Positions 15,663 through 25,607 of a stretch of 45,535 nucleotides of DNA are shown here, piece by piece. The notes under the pieces were generated by a model that did not search any database, was not told the origin of the DNA, and worked only from the letters and a program-made list of their open reading frames with translations. This DNA comes from Chitinophaga pinensis. Its GTDB lineage: Bacteria > Bacteroidota > Bacteroidia > Flavobacteriales_D > Crocinitomicaceae. A program made the translations under genes and the position numbers. How positions within the stretch are numbered: position 1 is the stretch's first letter; every line of letters starts with the position of its first letter. The stretch spans positions 1 to 45,535 of the forward strand of contig CAMCYF010000018.1 of the NCBI GenBank assembly GCA_945883825.1, in the 5' to 3' direction.

Positions 15663-18600
15663 ATGGAACTTAAAAATTTCCTCAAATTATTTAGAGAATT
15701 TCCTCAAATTGATCAAACGGCAAAAGTATTAAGTCGTCCAAATTTGCACATCCATTGGAAAGGACACGTTGGCTCTTCAAGGAGCATTTCTGCTATTGCT
15801 GTGGCAGAACAAACACCCGGCCACCATGTTTTTATTCTAAATGATAAGGAAGAAGCAGCTTATTTTTTAAACGATTTAGAAGGGATTTATCCTGAAGATA
15901 AACGTATTTTATTTTATCCCTCATCGTGTCAAGTCCCTTATCAATTTGAAGAAACAGATAATGCAAACGTGGTGCATCGGGCAGAAATTTTAGAGCGTGT
16001 TGCAAGTGGATTTAATACATGGATTGTCACTTATCCTGAAGCTCTTTTTGAAAAAGTTCCTACTAAGAAAAAATTACTAGACAATACTTTACGACTGGAC
16101 GTTGGCAAGAACTATTCCATCGATTTTATAAATGAATTGCTTTTAGAATACCATTTTGATAGGGTTGATTTTGTATATGAACCTGGGCAGTTTTCTATTC
16201 GAGGTGGACTTGTTGATGTATTTTCATATGCGAATGATTCTCCTTTCAGAATTGAGTTTTTTGGTGACGAAATAGAAACAATACGCACCTTTGATGCTGC
16301 AACACAATTGTCACTAAAATCTCATTCCTTCTTCAACGTAATTCCAAATATTCAAGGACAAATTTCATTGGAAGGAATTGGTTCTTTCTTTGAATTTATT
16401 GGGCAATCAGCAATCCTATGGCTGAGTTCACACGAACGTTTGGCGCAAATTATTTCGAGAGAATATGCTAAAGCAGAAGCGATATTCGACAAACTAGGTG
16501 ACACTGTAAAGCATACAATTCCTTCAATGCGCTATTTGAATGAAAGTGAATTAAAACAAAGTCTAGAAAATTATAAGACTATTGAATGGGGGTCTGATTT
16601 TTATTTTAAAACGCAAGATAGTATTCATTTTGATTTTACACCTCAACCTAATTTCAATAAAAACTTTGATTTATTAAAAACAGATTTGCTGTCGCGACAA
16701 GAAAATAATTTTGAGAATTTAATTTTTTCAAATCAACCTCGTCAGATAGAACGGTTGTTTCAAATATTTGAAGACATTGGTGGAGATGTTTCTTTTTCTC
16801 CTATGCACTTGGCTTTGCAAGAGGGATTTATTTCTCCAAGTATGAAATTAGTCTGTTATACTGATCATCAAATTTTTGAACGCTACCACCGCTTTCGCTT
16901 AAAGGAAGGTTTCCGGCAGGCGAAACAAGCCTTAACATTAAAAGAAATTTACAACCTTCAAAAAGGCGATTATATTACGCATATTGATCATGGTGTTGGG
17001 CAGTTTTCTGGCTTGGAAACGATTGATGTAAATGGAAAACCGCAAGAAGCAATTCGCTTGGTTTATAAGGATGGAGATGTCTTGTATCTTGGAATTCATT
17101 CCTTGCACAGAATTTCAAAATTTACAGGCAAGGATGGCGCTGTTCCAAAAATGAACAAGTTAGGAACGCAGGCATGGAGCACTCTAAAAAATAAGACTAA
17201 AAAGAAAATTAAAGAATTGGCATTTGATTTAATTCAATTGTATGCAAAAAGAAGAAGTCAAGCAGGTTTTTCTTATACTCCCGATACCTATTTACAAGAT
17301 GAATTGGAAGCATCTTTTATGTATGAAGATACGCCAGACCAGAACAAAGCAACGCAAGATGTAAAAAAAGACATGGAAGCTTCACGGCCAATGGATCGAC
17401 TAATCTGTGGAGATGTAGGTTTTGGAAAAACAGAGGTTGCTGTTCGAGCTGCTTTTAAGGCGGTAGCTGACAATAAACAAGTTGCGATATTAGTCCCTAC
17501 GACAATTCTTTCAATGCAGCATTATCGAAGCTTTAAAGAACGCCTCAAGGATTTTCCCTGCTCAATTGATTATATTAATCGATTTAAAGGGACAAAAGAA
17601 ACTTCTGAGACCTTAAAAAAATTAGCAGAAGGAAAGATTGATATTCTTATTGGAACGCATGCTATTGTTGCAGAAAGAGTAAAGTTTAAGGATCTGGGCT
17701 TAATGATAATCGATGAAGAACAAAAATTCGGCGTTTCGGTTAAGGATAAACTTAAAACAATTCGTGTAAGTGTTGATACACTAACTTTAACCGCCACTCC
17801 GATTCCAAGAACGCTACAATTTTCATTAATGGGAGCTAGAGATTTAAGTATCATTAACACTCCACCACCAAATCGTCAACCCGTGTTAACAGAAATAATT
17901 TCGTTTGATGAAGAGATTTTAAGAGATGCTATTTCGTATGAAGTTACGCGTGGAGGACAAGTGTTTTTTGTTAATAATCGCTTGTCAAACATCCGTGAGA
18001 TTTCTGGCATGATCTCAAGACTTTGTCCTGGAGTAAAAGTTGGAATTGGACACGGACAAATGGATGGAAAGCAACTCGAAAAAGTAATGATGGACTTTAT
18101 AGAAGGCCGCTACGATGTTCTTATAGCAACAACAATTATTGAGTCTGGAATAGATATTTCAAATGCAAATACAATTATAATTAATGACGCGCATCACTTT
18201 GGATTAAGCGATTTACACCAGTTGCGTGGAAGGGTTGGAAGAAGTAATAAGAAGGGTTTTTGTTATTTAGTTGCGCCAAAATTTAGCGTTATGACTTCAG
18301 AAGCAAGAAAAAGATTAGAGGCCCTGGTACAATTCTCTGATCTTGGTTCGGGCTTTAATATCGCAATGAAAGATTTAGATATTCGTGGGGCCGGAAATAT
18401 GCTGGGAGGAGAACAAAGCGGATTTATTTCTGAAATTGGCTTTGAAATGTATCAAAAAATCCTAAACGAAGCAATGCAAGAACTTCGAGAAAGTGAATTC
18501 AAAGAGCTTTTTGATGACAGAAATACGGATTCTTTTCAATCATTCGTGCAAGATTGTATTTTTGAAACAGATTTAGAAGTCCGCATCCCAGATGATTATG

Positions 18601-19016
18601 TAAACAACGTAAATGAACGCTTAAGTCTCTATCAAGAACTTGATAATTTAAAGAACACCGAAGAATTGGATACCTATGCCCTGCAGCTCAAAGATCGTTT
18701 TGGACCAATTCCAAAAGAAGTGAAAGAATTGCTTTTTTCGTTTCAATTGCGCTGGCTTGCTCAAGAATTAGGCTTGGAACGCTTGGTTATTAAATCAACT
18801 AAATTAGTTGGGTATTTTATTTCAAATTCGCAATCTGAATTCTTTGAAACACCAGTTTTCTCCAATTTATTAAATAAGATTACAGCTATTGGAGAAGGTT
18901 ATCGCTTAGTGCAGCAAAATGAAAAACTTCGCTTAGTAATTGAACCGGTTAAACACATTAAAGATGCATTTGAGAAACTTAGTGTTTTGAAAGACAATAA
19001 AGCAGAAAAACTATAA
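15663..19016 (+). CDS. mfd: Transcription-repair coupling factor Mfd
   Basis: DNA translocase that removes stalled RNA polymerase at lesions and recruits UvrA. 1117 residues. The order of domains is normal: UvrB-like N-terminal domains (to about 340), RNA-polymerase-interacting domain with YITHIDHGVGQFSG (about 440-455), then the SF2 motor with Walker A GDVGFGKT (about 583-590), DEEQ box (about 684-687), LTATPIPRT, and GRVGRSNKKG. The C-terminal TRCF domain follows LDIRGAGNMLGGEQSG. The frame opens at a TTG at 15651, but the ATG at 15663 is preferred because the TTG is part of the promoter box. Overlaps convergent phoH by 6 bases. Confidence 0.95.
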   Translation: MELKNFLKLFREFPQIDQTAKVLSRPNLHIHWKGHVGSSRSISAIAVAEQTPGHHVFILNDKEEAAYFLNDLEGIYPEDKRILFYPSSCQVPYQFEETDNANVVHRAEILERVASGFNTWIVTYPEALFEKVPTKKKLLDNTLRLDVGKNYSIDFINELLLEYHFDRVDFVYEPGQFSIRGGLVDVFSYANDSPFRIEFFGDEIETIRTFDAATQLSLKSHSFFNVIPNIQGQISLEGIGSFFEFIGQSAILWLSSHERLAQIISREYAKAEAIFDKLGDTVKHTIPSMRYLNESELKQSLENYKTIEWGSDFYFKTQDSIHFDFTPQPNFNKNFDLLKTDLLSRQENNFENLIFSNQPRQIERLFQIFEDIGGDVSFSPMHLALQEGFISPSMKLVCYTDHQIFERYHRFRLKEGFRQAKQALTLKEIYNLQKGDYITHIDHGVGQFSGLETIDVNGKPQEAIRLVYKDGDVLYLGIHSLHRISKFTGKDGAVPKMNKLGTQAWSTLKNKTKKKIKELAFDLIQLYAKRRSQAGFSYTPDTYLQDELEASFMYEDTPDQNKATQDVKKDMEASRPMDRLICGDVGFGKTEVAVRAAFKAVADNKQVAILVPTTILSMQHYRSFKERLKDFPCSIDYINRFKGTKETSETLKKLAEGKIDILIGTHAIVAERVKFKDLGLMIIDEEQKFGVSVKDKLKTIRVSVDTLTLTATPIPRTLQFSLMGARDLSIINTPPPNRQPVLTEIISFDEEILRDAISYEVTRGGQVFFVNNRLSNIREISGMISRLCPGVKVGIGHGQMDGKQLEKVMMDFIEGRYDVLIATTIIESGIDISNANTIIINDAHHFGLSDLHQLRGRVGRSNKKGFCYLVAPKFSVMTSEARKRLEALVQFSDLGSGFNIAMKDLDIRGAGNMLGGEQSGFISEIGFEMYQKILNEAMQELRESEFKELFDDRNTDSFQSFVQDCIFETDLEVRIPDDYVNNVNERLSLYQELDNLKNTEELDTYALQLKDRFGPIPKEVKELLFSFQLRWLAQELGLERLVIKSTKLVGYFISNSQSEFFETPVFSNLLNKITAIGEGYRLVQQNEKLRLVIEPVKHIKDAFEKLSVLKDNKAEKL

Positions 19017-20333
19017 AAGATCATTCGCTAAATTCGCCAATTCTGACCTCTCCCCTTTTTCTAATTTCACATTGGTAAATAACGCTTGATTTTTTAAGCG
19101 ATCGATGAGGTAAGCTAAGCCATTACTGTTTTCATCGAGATAAGGCGAATCGATTTGATGAACATCCCCCGTAAATACAATTTTTGTGTTCTCACCAGCT
19201 CGAGTTATAATTGTTTTTACTTCATGTGGGGTAAGATTTTGAGCTTCATCGACAATAAACATAACGTTTGAAAGACTTCTTCCACGAATGAAAGCAAGTG
19301 GAGTAATTATAATTTTTCCGTTTTCTTGCATTTCCTGAATAGCTCGGTTTTTTTTCTCGTTGTCTCCAAATTGCGACTTTATAAACTTCAGGTTATCCCA
19401 TAATGGTTCCATATAAGGCCCGATTTTATCATTAACATCCCCAGGGAGAAAACCAATTTCACGATTTGAAAGTGGAACAATTGGCCGTGCAAGAATAATT
19501 TGATTGTAGCTTTTATGTTGTTCAAGAGCAGCTGCAAGAGCGAGTAAAGTTTTTCCTGTGCCCGCAACACCTTGAAGCGCAACTAATTTTACATCATCAT
19601 TTAAAAGTGCATGAAATGCAAAAGTTTGCTCGGCATTTTTTGGTTTAATACCATAAATAAATTCTTTTTCTATTCGCTCGATTTTATTTGTAAGGTGGTT
19701 GTAAAAAGCTAATGAAGAGGTTTTCCCATTTTTTAAAATGTAGTAACCATTTATTTCTTTTTTATCTCCCAAAATACCATTTTCATCGATGGCGCCTTTA
19801 ATAAAAATATCCCGAATTATTTCTGAATCTACATTTTCAATTCCATATGAGCTAGCTCCTTTTAAATCGTCAATGTTAACTTTTCCTGTTTCATAATCTT
19901 CAGCCATTAATCCTAATGCCTTTGCTTTAATTCTAAGATTAATATCTTTTGTGACAAGAATAACAATGTGCTTTGGTTCTTGCTCTTTTAAATACAATGC
20001 GGCATTGATAATTTTATGGTCATTTTTTTCCGCTAAAAAAACATGCTCTGCGTTAATCAATGTTGGCTGACTATCCATAGCTATCTTAAATTTCCCAAGG
20101 AGTTTTCCTAATGAAATCCATTCTTGAAGTGAGCCTTTAATTGAAAGTTTATCAATAAATCGAATTACTTCCCTGGCACAAAAGTTTTTAGTGTCATTTC
20201 CAACTTTAAACTTATCAAGTTCCTCCAAAACAGTTATTGGAATGGTAACATTGTTGTTTTTAAAATTTGTTATGGCTTGATGGTCGTGCAGAAGGACAGA
20301 GGTGTCAAGCACAAATATTTTTTCTTTTTTCAA
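19011..20333 (-). CDS. PIN-PhoH fusion ATPase (YlaK type)
   Basis: 440-residue protein joining an N-terminal PIN-domain ribonuclease to a C-terminal PhoH-type ATPase; probably an RNA helicase/nuclease in RNA turnover. PIN acidic residues include Asp10 (VLDTSVLLHD), Glu38 (VLEELDKFK), Asp105 and Asp130 (VTKDINLR). PhoH Walker A GVAGTGKT is at residues 255-262, followed by FIVDEAQNLTPHEVKT and FTGDVHQID. The start is TTG at 20333: no ATG is available because an in-frame stop lies just upstream, and the sequence MKKEKIFVLDT matches usual N-termini. Convergent with mfd, stop codons adjacent. Confidence 0.92.
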   Translation of the reverse strand: MKKEKIFVLDTSVLLHDHQAITNFKNNNVTIPITVLEELDKFKVGNDTKNFCAREVIRFIDKLSIKGSLQEWISLGKLLGKFKIAMDSQPTLINAEHVFLAEKNDHKIINAALYLKEQEPKHIVILVTKDINLRIKAKALGLMAEDYETGKVNIDDLKGASSYGIENVDSEIIRDIFIKGAIDENGILGDKKEINGYYILKNGKTSSLAFYNHLTNKIERIEKEFIYGIKPKNAEQTFAFHALLNDDVKLVALQGVAGTGKTLLALAAALEQHKSYNQIILARPIVPLSNREIGFLPGDVNDKIGPYMEPLWDNLKFIKSQFGDNEKKNRAIQEMQENGKIIITPLAFIRGRSLSNVMFIVDEAQNLTPHEVKTIITRAGENTKIVFTGDVHQIDSPYLDENSNGLAYLIDRLKNQALFTNVKLEKGERSELANLANDLL

Positions 20334-20594
20334 GATCTTTTTTTATAAAATTAATTATAAATGAATCTGTTAAGAAGTAATAAAAATTAGAATATAGACA
20401 ACAAAATGTTGATATTAACATTCCGTTAATTTTAAAGAAATAATAGTCTGAAAGTCCTTTTTAAAGCAAATCATAAAGTCTAAAAATCCAAATACGAGTA
20501 ACAAAGTTTTAAAATAGATTTAATTTCAGTTTTTTTTCAAAAGAAAGCCTTAAAAAAACAACGTTTTTCGCTTAATTTCGTTTAATAATTAATT
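20334..20594. other. AT-rich divergent intergenic region
   Basis: 261 bases between phoH (left) and the T9SS protein gene (right). It must hold both promoters. Rightward, TAATTTCG at 20573-20580 is one mismatch from TAnnTTTG and 14 bases from the ATG; leftward, TAATTTTA (20346-20353) is also one mismatch away. No RNA gene or repeat recognised. Confidence 0.4.
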
Positions 20595-22979
20595 ATGCAA
20601 ACTAATATAAAACACATTTTTATTTCCTTGCTTCTTATAAGCTCAAGAATTAGCTTTGCCCAATTAACAACGAATACAGGGACCAACCCACAAGCACTTG
20701 TTCAAAATACCTTAATTGGACCAGGTGTAACCGTTTCCAATATTACATTTAATGGCTCTCCAAGTTCAATTGGTTCATTTTCTGGAACAGGGACTAATCT
20801 CGGAATTGCTAATGGTATCATAATTACTACCGGAACAGTTATTGACAATGGAAGTGGCCCCCACGGTCCAAATAATCAAGCTAATGCTGGTCAAACAAAT
20901 GGAGGTGCAGGGTCAACCTTACTTTCTGGAATAATTGGTGGAGGGCAAACCTATGATGCCGCAATTTTAGAATTTGACTTTATTCCGTATTCCGATACTG
21001 TTCGTTTTAAATATGTATTTGGTTCCGATGAATACCCTGAATTTGCGCCACCAAATAATGATATATTCAATGATGTATTTGGATTTTTTATTGCTGGTCC
21101 TGGAATAACAGGTTTGCAAAATATTGCTAGACTTCCAAATAATGGAAGCATTGTATCGATTAATAATGTAAATGCCATTACAAATCCTACCTTTTTTAAT
21201 TTTAATGGGGATGGGACTTCATCTCCATACAATTCATCTCCCTTTTATATTCAATACGATGGCTTCACGGATGTTTTAGAGGCAGTTTCAAGTGTTCAAT
21301 GCGGAGAGACATATCACTTAATATTGGCTCTTGCAGACGTTGGTGATGGTGATTATGACTCAGGGATTTTTCTTGAAGCAAATAGTTTAACATCCAAAAC
21401 ACCCGTTGATTTAGATTATACCATATCTCAATCATTATTTTCCAATCCTGACTGGATTGCTGAAGGTTGTGTTAATGCTATCGTTACTCTTTCTCGTCAA
21501 ACAAATCTTTCATCACCCTTAACAATTCCAATCCAAATAACCGGAACTGCAACAAATGGGCTTGATTTTTCAGGAGTGCCCGCAAGTATAACATTTGCAC
21601 CAGGTCAAAGTACTGTGAGTTTTACTATAACTTCTCTTTATGACAATCTTCTGGAAGGCTTGGAGACAATAAGTTTAGTTTTCCCATTAGTTGATCCATG
21701 TGGAAATATTACCCCCTTGATTTTAGATTTATTAATTCAAGATATACCTCCATTGACTGTACAAATTAATGCAACAACAATCAATTGTCCTGGCGACAAT
21801 GTTGTTTTAACGACAAATATTACTGGAGGACTCGCCCCCTTTTCCTATTTATGGAATACCGGAGCTCAGACACCTACGATTAATTTCACTCCTTCAGTAA
21901 GTGCAACTTATTCCGTTGAAGTTTCAGGGACTTGTTCCAATCAACCAAGTTCTGCTAATATAACGGTAACCGTTCCTGTATTTCAACCTTTAACGATTAG
22001 TGTAAATAATGACATTACGGAAATCTGCCCATATATCCCGGTACTTTTAGATATAACTCCAACTGGTGGTTCTGGAATCTACACTTTTGAATGGATAGAA
22101 AATACTACTCTAATAAGCTCACTTGACACTGTGACTGTGAGTCCATCACTAAGTACAAGCTTTGTTGCTACTGTTACTGACAACTGCGGATCTGTTGCTT
22201 CAGAGACAGTGATATACACAATATCAAGTCCTCCTTTGATTGTAACGACAAGTCCAGCTATTGAGATTTGTCCCGGAGATAGTGCTTTCATATCAGCAAT
22301 AGCAAGTGGAGGAAATGGATCTTACTATTACGTATGGCCTCACAATAACACAACTTTAAATTCTCTTTGGGTTTATCCTTCTGCAACGACAAATTATGTC
22401 GTAAATGTGTCAGATGAATGTCAAACTTTTTCTGTCCCCGCAATAGCATCAGTTATTGTAATTGAACCAAATGCAAATTTTGAAATTAGCAGTAATACTT
22501 TAATGATCGGCCTACCCATTGCTTTTCAAAATACATCAACGAATGCTTCATTTTATTCTTGGAATTTTGGGGAAGGAACTACTTCTAGTTTGGTAAACCC
22601 AATAAATACTTACTACATTGATTCCACTTATTATATTGCGCTAATAGCCACTGATAATAAAGGGTGTTCTGACACAATTACAAAGCCAATAACAATTAAA
22701 GAAGAACTTTACATTTATATACCTAACGCATTTACCCCTGATGATGATGAGCATAACTGCTATTTTTATGGAAGTTTCATTGGACTTAAATCTTTAGAAA
22801 TTTCAATTTTTAATCGTTGGGGAGAATTGATTTTTGAGGCTGCCGATTTAAATTTTGAATGGGATGGGAAATACGGAAATACTAATGTTCAAAGTGGAGC
22901 TTACTCTTGGCGCATTAATTATGTAACAATCAAAGGCCAACGCGAAACAATAAGTGGACACGTTAATGTTATTAGATAA
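20595..22979 (+). CDS. T9SS-exported choice-of-anchor L / PKD adhesin-like protein
   Basis: 794-residue secreted or surface protein. Signal peptide 1-23; choice-of-anchor L domain about 30-265 (LGIANGIIITTG, VRFKYVFGSDEYPEF, NDVFGFFIAGPG, LADVGDGDYDSGIFLE); a Calx-beta-like domain about 270-385; three Ig-like/SprB-like repeats about 390-640, each beginning with a paired-cysteine ...CPG(D)... strand; a PKD-like domain about 640-700 (FYSWNFGEGT); and a type-B gliding-motility-associated C-terminal domain from IPNAFTPDDD (about 708) through FNRWGELIFE and WDGKYGNTNVQSGAYSW. The last is a T9SS sorting signal. Likely an adhesin or gliding-related surface protein; ligand unknown. Confidence 0.9.
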   Translation: MQTNIKHIFISLLLISSRISFAQLTTNTGTNPQALVQNTLIGPGVTVSNITFNGSPSSIGSFSGTGTNLGIANGIIITTGTVIDNGSGPHGPNNQANAGQTNGGAGSTLLSGIIGGGQTYDAAILEFDFIPYSDTVRFKYVFGSDEYPEFAPPNNDIFNDVFGFFIAGPGITGLQNIARLPNNGSIVSINNVNAITNPTFFNFNGDGTSSPYNSSPFYIQYDGFTDVLEAVSSVQCGETYHLILALADVGDGDYDSGIFLEANSLTSKTPVDLDYTISQSLFSNPDWIAEGCVNAIVTLSRQTNLSSPLTIPIQITGTATNGLDFSGVPASITFAPGQSTVSFTITSLYDNLLEGLETISLVFPLVDPCGNITPLILDLLIQDIPPLTVQINATTINCPGDNVVLTTNITGGLAPFSYLWNTGAQTPTINFTPSVSATYSVEVSGTCSNQPSSANITVTVPVFQPLTISVNNDITEICPYIPVLLDITPTGGSGIYTFEWIENTTLISSLDTVTVSPSLSTSFVATVTDNCGSVASETVIYTISSPPLIVTTSPAIEICPGDSAFISAIASGGNGSYYYVWPHNNTTLNSLWVYPSATTNYVVNVSDECQTFSVPAIASVIVIEPNANFEISSNTLMIGLPIAFQNTSTNASFYSWNFGEGTTSSLVNPINTYYIDSTYYIALIATDNKGCSDTITKPITIKEELYIYIPNAFTPDDDEHNCYFYGSFIGLKSLEISIFNRWGELIFEAADLNFEWDGKYGNTNVQSGAYSWRINYVTIKGQRETISGHVNVIR

Positions 22980-23954
22980 TTACTCGTTAGAAATAATTTC
23001 AAATAACTCATTTAAATTCGGCGAAATAATAACTTCTATTCGTCTATTTTTTGCTTTATCAGACACATCAATTGGCAAAAATTCGCCACGCCCTCCTGCC
23101 ATAATTTGAGATGGAGTCATACTAGAGTTGTTTAGTAATATTTGAACTACAGAGGTTGCTCTTAAAACAGATAGTTCCCAATTATTCTTTGGAGATGCGC
23201 TGCTATTTAATTTGTCTGTATCGGTATGTCCTTCAACAATTATTTCAAGATCTTTTTCAGATTCTAGCGCCTTGCCTAATTCAACTAAAGCCCTAACCCC
23301 TTCTTCCTCAACAAATGTACTTCCTGACTTAAAAAGTAATTTTGCTTCTAAACTAACATAAATTTTACCATTTTTTTGGACTACTGATAAGCCTTGATTT
23401 TCAAATCCTCTTAGCGCATTTGCTACCTTCGCCTTAAGCAATTGAACTGCCGCTTCTTTTTTACGAATAGCTTCTTCAAGTTCATTTACACGTTTTTCGC
23501 GCTCTATTAGTAAGCGTTGTTTTTCTTTTAATTCTTGATCTAATTTCAATAATGCATCCTCTTTAATCTGTAACTCATTATTTTTTGCTTCTAATTGGTT
23601 TTGTAATTCTGCTGTTTCTCTAGCGCTCAGATTTTTTAATTTATCAAAAGATTTCTGTAGTGATTTATACTCGCCATCTATTATATTATAATCCCTTAGT
23701 AATAAACGATACTTACTTCCTAAAGCAGTTGTATCTTGAATAAGCTTTGATAAATCCCTACTCGCATTGGCGAATTTTGTTTGTAAATCTTTTGAAAGGG
23801 CTTCATATTCCCCACTACTTTTTTTGAATTTCGCTAATTCTTCAGAACAAACTTTTTCACGCTCTAATAAATCCTTGTATTTCTTCGCAGGGACACAAGC
23901 TGAAAGTAGAAGTAAAACAATAAAAAAAGGAAGTAGTGAGAATAAGTTTTTCAT
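22980..23954 (-). CDS. OmpA-family lipoprotein with coiled coil
   Basis: 324-residue peptidoglycan-associated outer-membrane lipoprotein. Lipobox LLLLSAC with Cys20; a long charged coiled coil (about residues 35-190, heptad-rich Lys/Glu/Leu); then a C-terminal OmpA domain with EGHTDTDKLN, NWELSVLRATSVVQIL and KNRRIEVII, the peptidoglycan-binding motifs. The frame extends to an ATG at 24002, but the ATG at 23954 begins the lipoprotein signal directly and is preferred. Its stop abuts the convergent T9SS gene with no base between. A cell-shape or envelope-anchoring role is inferred from the family. Confidence 0.9.
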   Translation of the reverse strand: MKNLFSLLPFFIVLLLLSACVPAKKYKDLLEREKVCSEELAKFKKSSGEYEALSKDLQTKFANASRDLSKLIQDTTALGSKYRLLLRDYNIIDGEYKSLQKSFDKLKNLSARETAELQNQLEAKNNELQIKEDALLKLDQELKEKQRLLIEREKRVNELEEAIRKKEAAVQLLKAKVANALRGFENQGLSVVQKNGKIYVSLEAKLLFKSGSTFVEEEGVRALVELGKALESEKDLEIIVEGHTDTDKLNSSASPKNNWELSVLRATSVVQILLNNSSMTPSQIMAGGRGEFLPIDVSDKAKNRRIEVIISPNLNELFEIISNE

Positions 23955-24086
23955 AATAATTATTTTTAACAAAATTCTTGAAGAAAAAGGGATAAAATAC
24001 AATTAACATAGGATACTTTTGAACACTCAATCTTTCATAAAAGAGCTATTTTTAATTCGTGTCCACAGACTTAAAGAATCTTGTTT

Positions 24087-24116
24087 TTTGATAACGATTT
24101 TGTTTTCATATCTTTG
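24087..24116 (+). promoter_or_regulatory. Promoter of the HEAT-like gene
   Basis: TTTG (24087-24090), 18-base spacer, TATCTTTG (24109-24116): both Bacteroidota promoter elements at good spacing. The -7 box lies 20 bases before the ATG, so the leader is about 15 bases. Confidence 0.65.
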
Positions 24117-24136
24117 CCAAATCAAAAAATTGAGGC

Positions 24137-24700
24137 ATGGCTGAAAAAATTGCTACGATTAAGCAAGCAAAAATTTTAAACGAATTAAATTCTGAAAATC
24201 AAGAATCTGCTTTAAACGCATTAAAATTACTTGAAACTGACGGGAAATTAGCTTTCATTACTGAATTGTTCGAGATTTATAGGAAGCAAAGAAATACAGA
24301 AGTTAAAAAAAAGATATTAGAGTTTGTCTCCAATATACAAAAGCAAGAAGCCGCAGCGGAAATTATTCGTTTAATAGAGAAAGAGAAAAATCCCATATTT
24401 AAACAAGAATTTTTAGCAGTAATTTGGAATAGTAAACTCGATTTCAGTGCTCATTTAGCAGATATTGTTTCAATAGCTGTTCATGGAGATTTTATGCAAG
24501 CCTTGGATTGTTTAACAATTATTGAGAATATGCCTGGCCCTTTTGAGGAACATCAACTTTTAGAATCCCAACTCTATTTAAAGGATTATTTAGATAATCG
24601 AAATGAAGATGAGACTCAAAAAAATCAGTTTGTAAGTGAAATAGCTTTGTATATTAAAGAGCAAAATGAAGGCATTGATGCTGATTTACTTTTTGAGTAA
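24137..24700 (+). CDS. HEAT-like helical protein, function unknown
   Basis: 187-residue cytoplasmic protein without signal peptide. It is predicted almost wholly alpha-helical, with amphipathic helices in pairs (for example EIIRLIEKEK and QEFLAVIWNS) reminiscent of HEAT repeats; acidic C-terminal tail ending DADLLFE. I do not recognise a named family. It has a strong promoter and is 37 bases upstream of yicC in the same direction, so it may be the first gene of the yicC-gmk-nadD transcript. A scaffold role is a guess from fold only. Confidence 0.75.
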   Translation: MAEKIATIKQAKILNELNSENQESALNALKLLETDGKLAFITELFEIYRKQRNTEVKKKILEFVSNIQKQEAAAEIIRLIEKEKNPIFKQEFLAVIWNSKLDFSAHLADIVSIAVHGDFMQALDCLTIIENMPGPFEEHQLLESQLYLKDYLDNRNEDETQKNQFVSEIALYIKEQNEGIDADLLFE

Positions 24701-24737
24701 TTACTTACAATTGCCTACTTTTACATAAAACTTAACT

Positions 24738-25604
24738 ATGTTGTTATCAATGACCGGCTTCGGGAAATCAAACGGAGTTTTTGAATCGAAAAAGGTTTCT
24801 GTTGAAATCCGCTCTTTAAATAGTAAGGGCTTAGATTTATCGCTTAAAATAGCTTCACCATATAGAGATTTAGAAACCGCTATTCGAAAAATGCTTTCCG
24901 AAAATTTAGACCGTGGAAAAGTTGATATTGGAATTTTCATAGAAAGCACAAATGAAAGTCTTAACAACATTATAAATAATGAAGTAGCTACAAAATACTA
25001 TTCTGCAATAAAAAAATTGAATGAGTCTTGGGGAGAGGCCCCGCAAGATTATTTATCAATTGTTTTGCGCATGCCTGAAGTATTAATTACTCAGACTTCA
25101 GAATTGACGGAGGAAGAAAAAAAATGGATCTTAAATCTAGTAAATGAAACCTGCGGAAAGTTAAATGATTTTCGCGCTCAAGAAGGTGCTGCTCTAAAAA
25201 AGGAGTTTGAATTACGAATTGGTGAAATTCGTTCGTTATTATCTCAAATAGAAGCTTTTGAAGATATCCGAATTCTACAAATTAAAGAAAGAATTCTTAA
25301 AGGATTAAAAGAATTAGAGCATCCTGGGCTTGATCAAAATCGCTTAGAGCAAGAAATGATTTTTTATTTAGAGAAGCTCGATGTTTCTGAAGAAAAAATG
25401 CGCTTGACAAATCACTTAGATTACTTTATTGAAACCATGAGTTCTCCTCTTTCAGGTAAAAAATTAGGTTTTATAGCACAGGAATTAGGACGTGAGATTA
25501 ATACCTTGGGAAGCAAGAGTAATCATGGCGACATGCAAAGATTAGTTGTTGAAATGAAAGATAATTTAGAGAAAATCAAAGAACAAGTACTGAATACTTT
25601 ATAA
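24738..25604 (+). CDS. yicC: YicC/YloC family endoribonuclease
   Basis: 288-residue RNase of the YicC family. The N-terminal signature SMTGFGKS is at residues 4-11, followed by VEIRSLNSKGLDLSLK; the C-terminal DUF1732 domain has EEKMRLTNHLDYF, LGFIAQELGREINTLGSKS and the final VVEMKDNLEKIKEQVLN. The family is reported to cleave RNA and affect small-RNA turnover in other bacteria. It is 3 bases upstream of gmk, a pairing conserved in many phyla, which supports the assignment. Confidence 0.92.
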   Translation: MLLSMTGFGKSNGVFESKKVSVEIRSLNSKGLDLSLKIASPYRDLETAIRKMLSENLDRGKVDIGIFIESTNESLNNIINNEVATKYYSAIKKLNESWGEAPQDYLSIVLRMPEVLITQTSELTEEEKKWILNLVNETCGKLNDFRAQEGAALKKEFELRIGEIRSLLSQIEAFEDIRILQIKERILKGLKELEHPGLDQNRLEQEMIFYLEKLDVSEEKMRLTNHLDYFIETMSSPLSGKKLGFIAQELGREINTLGSKSNHGDMQRLVVEMKDNLEKIKEQVLNTL

Positions 25605-25607
25605 ACA

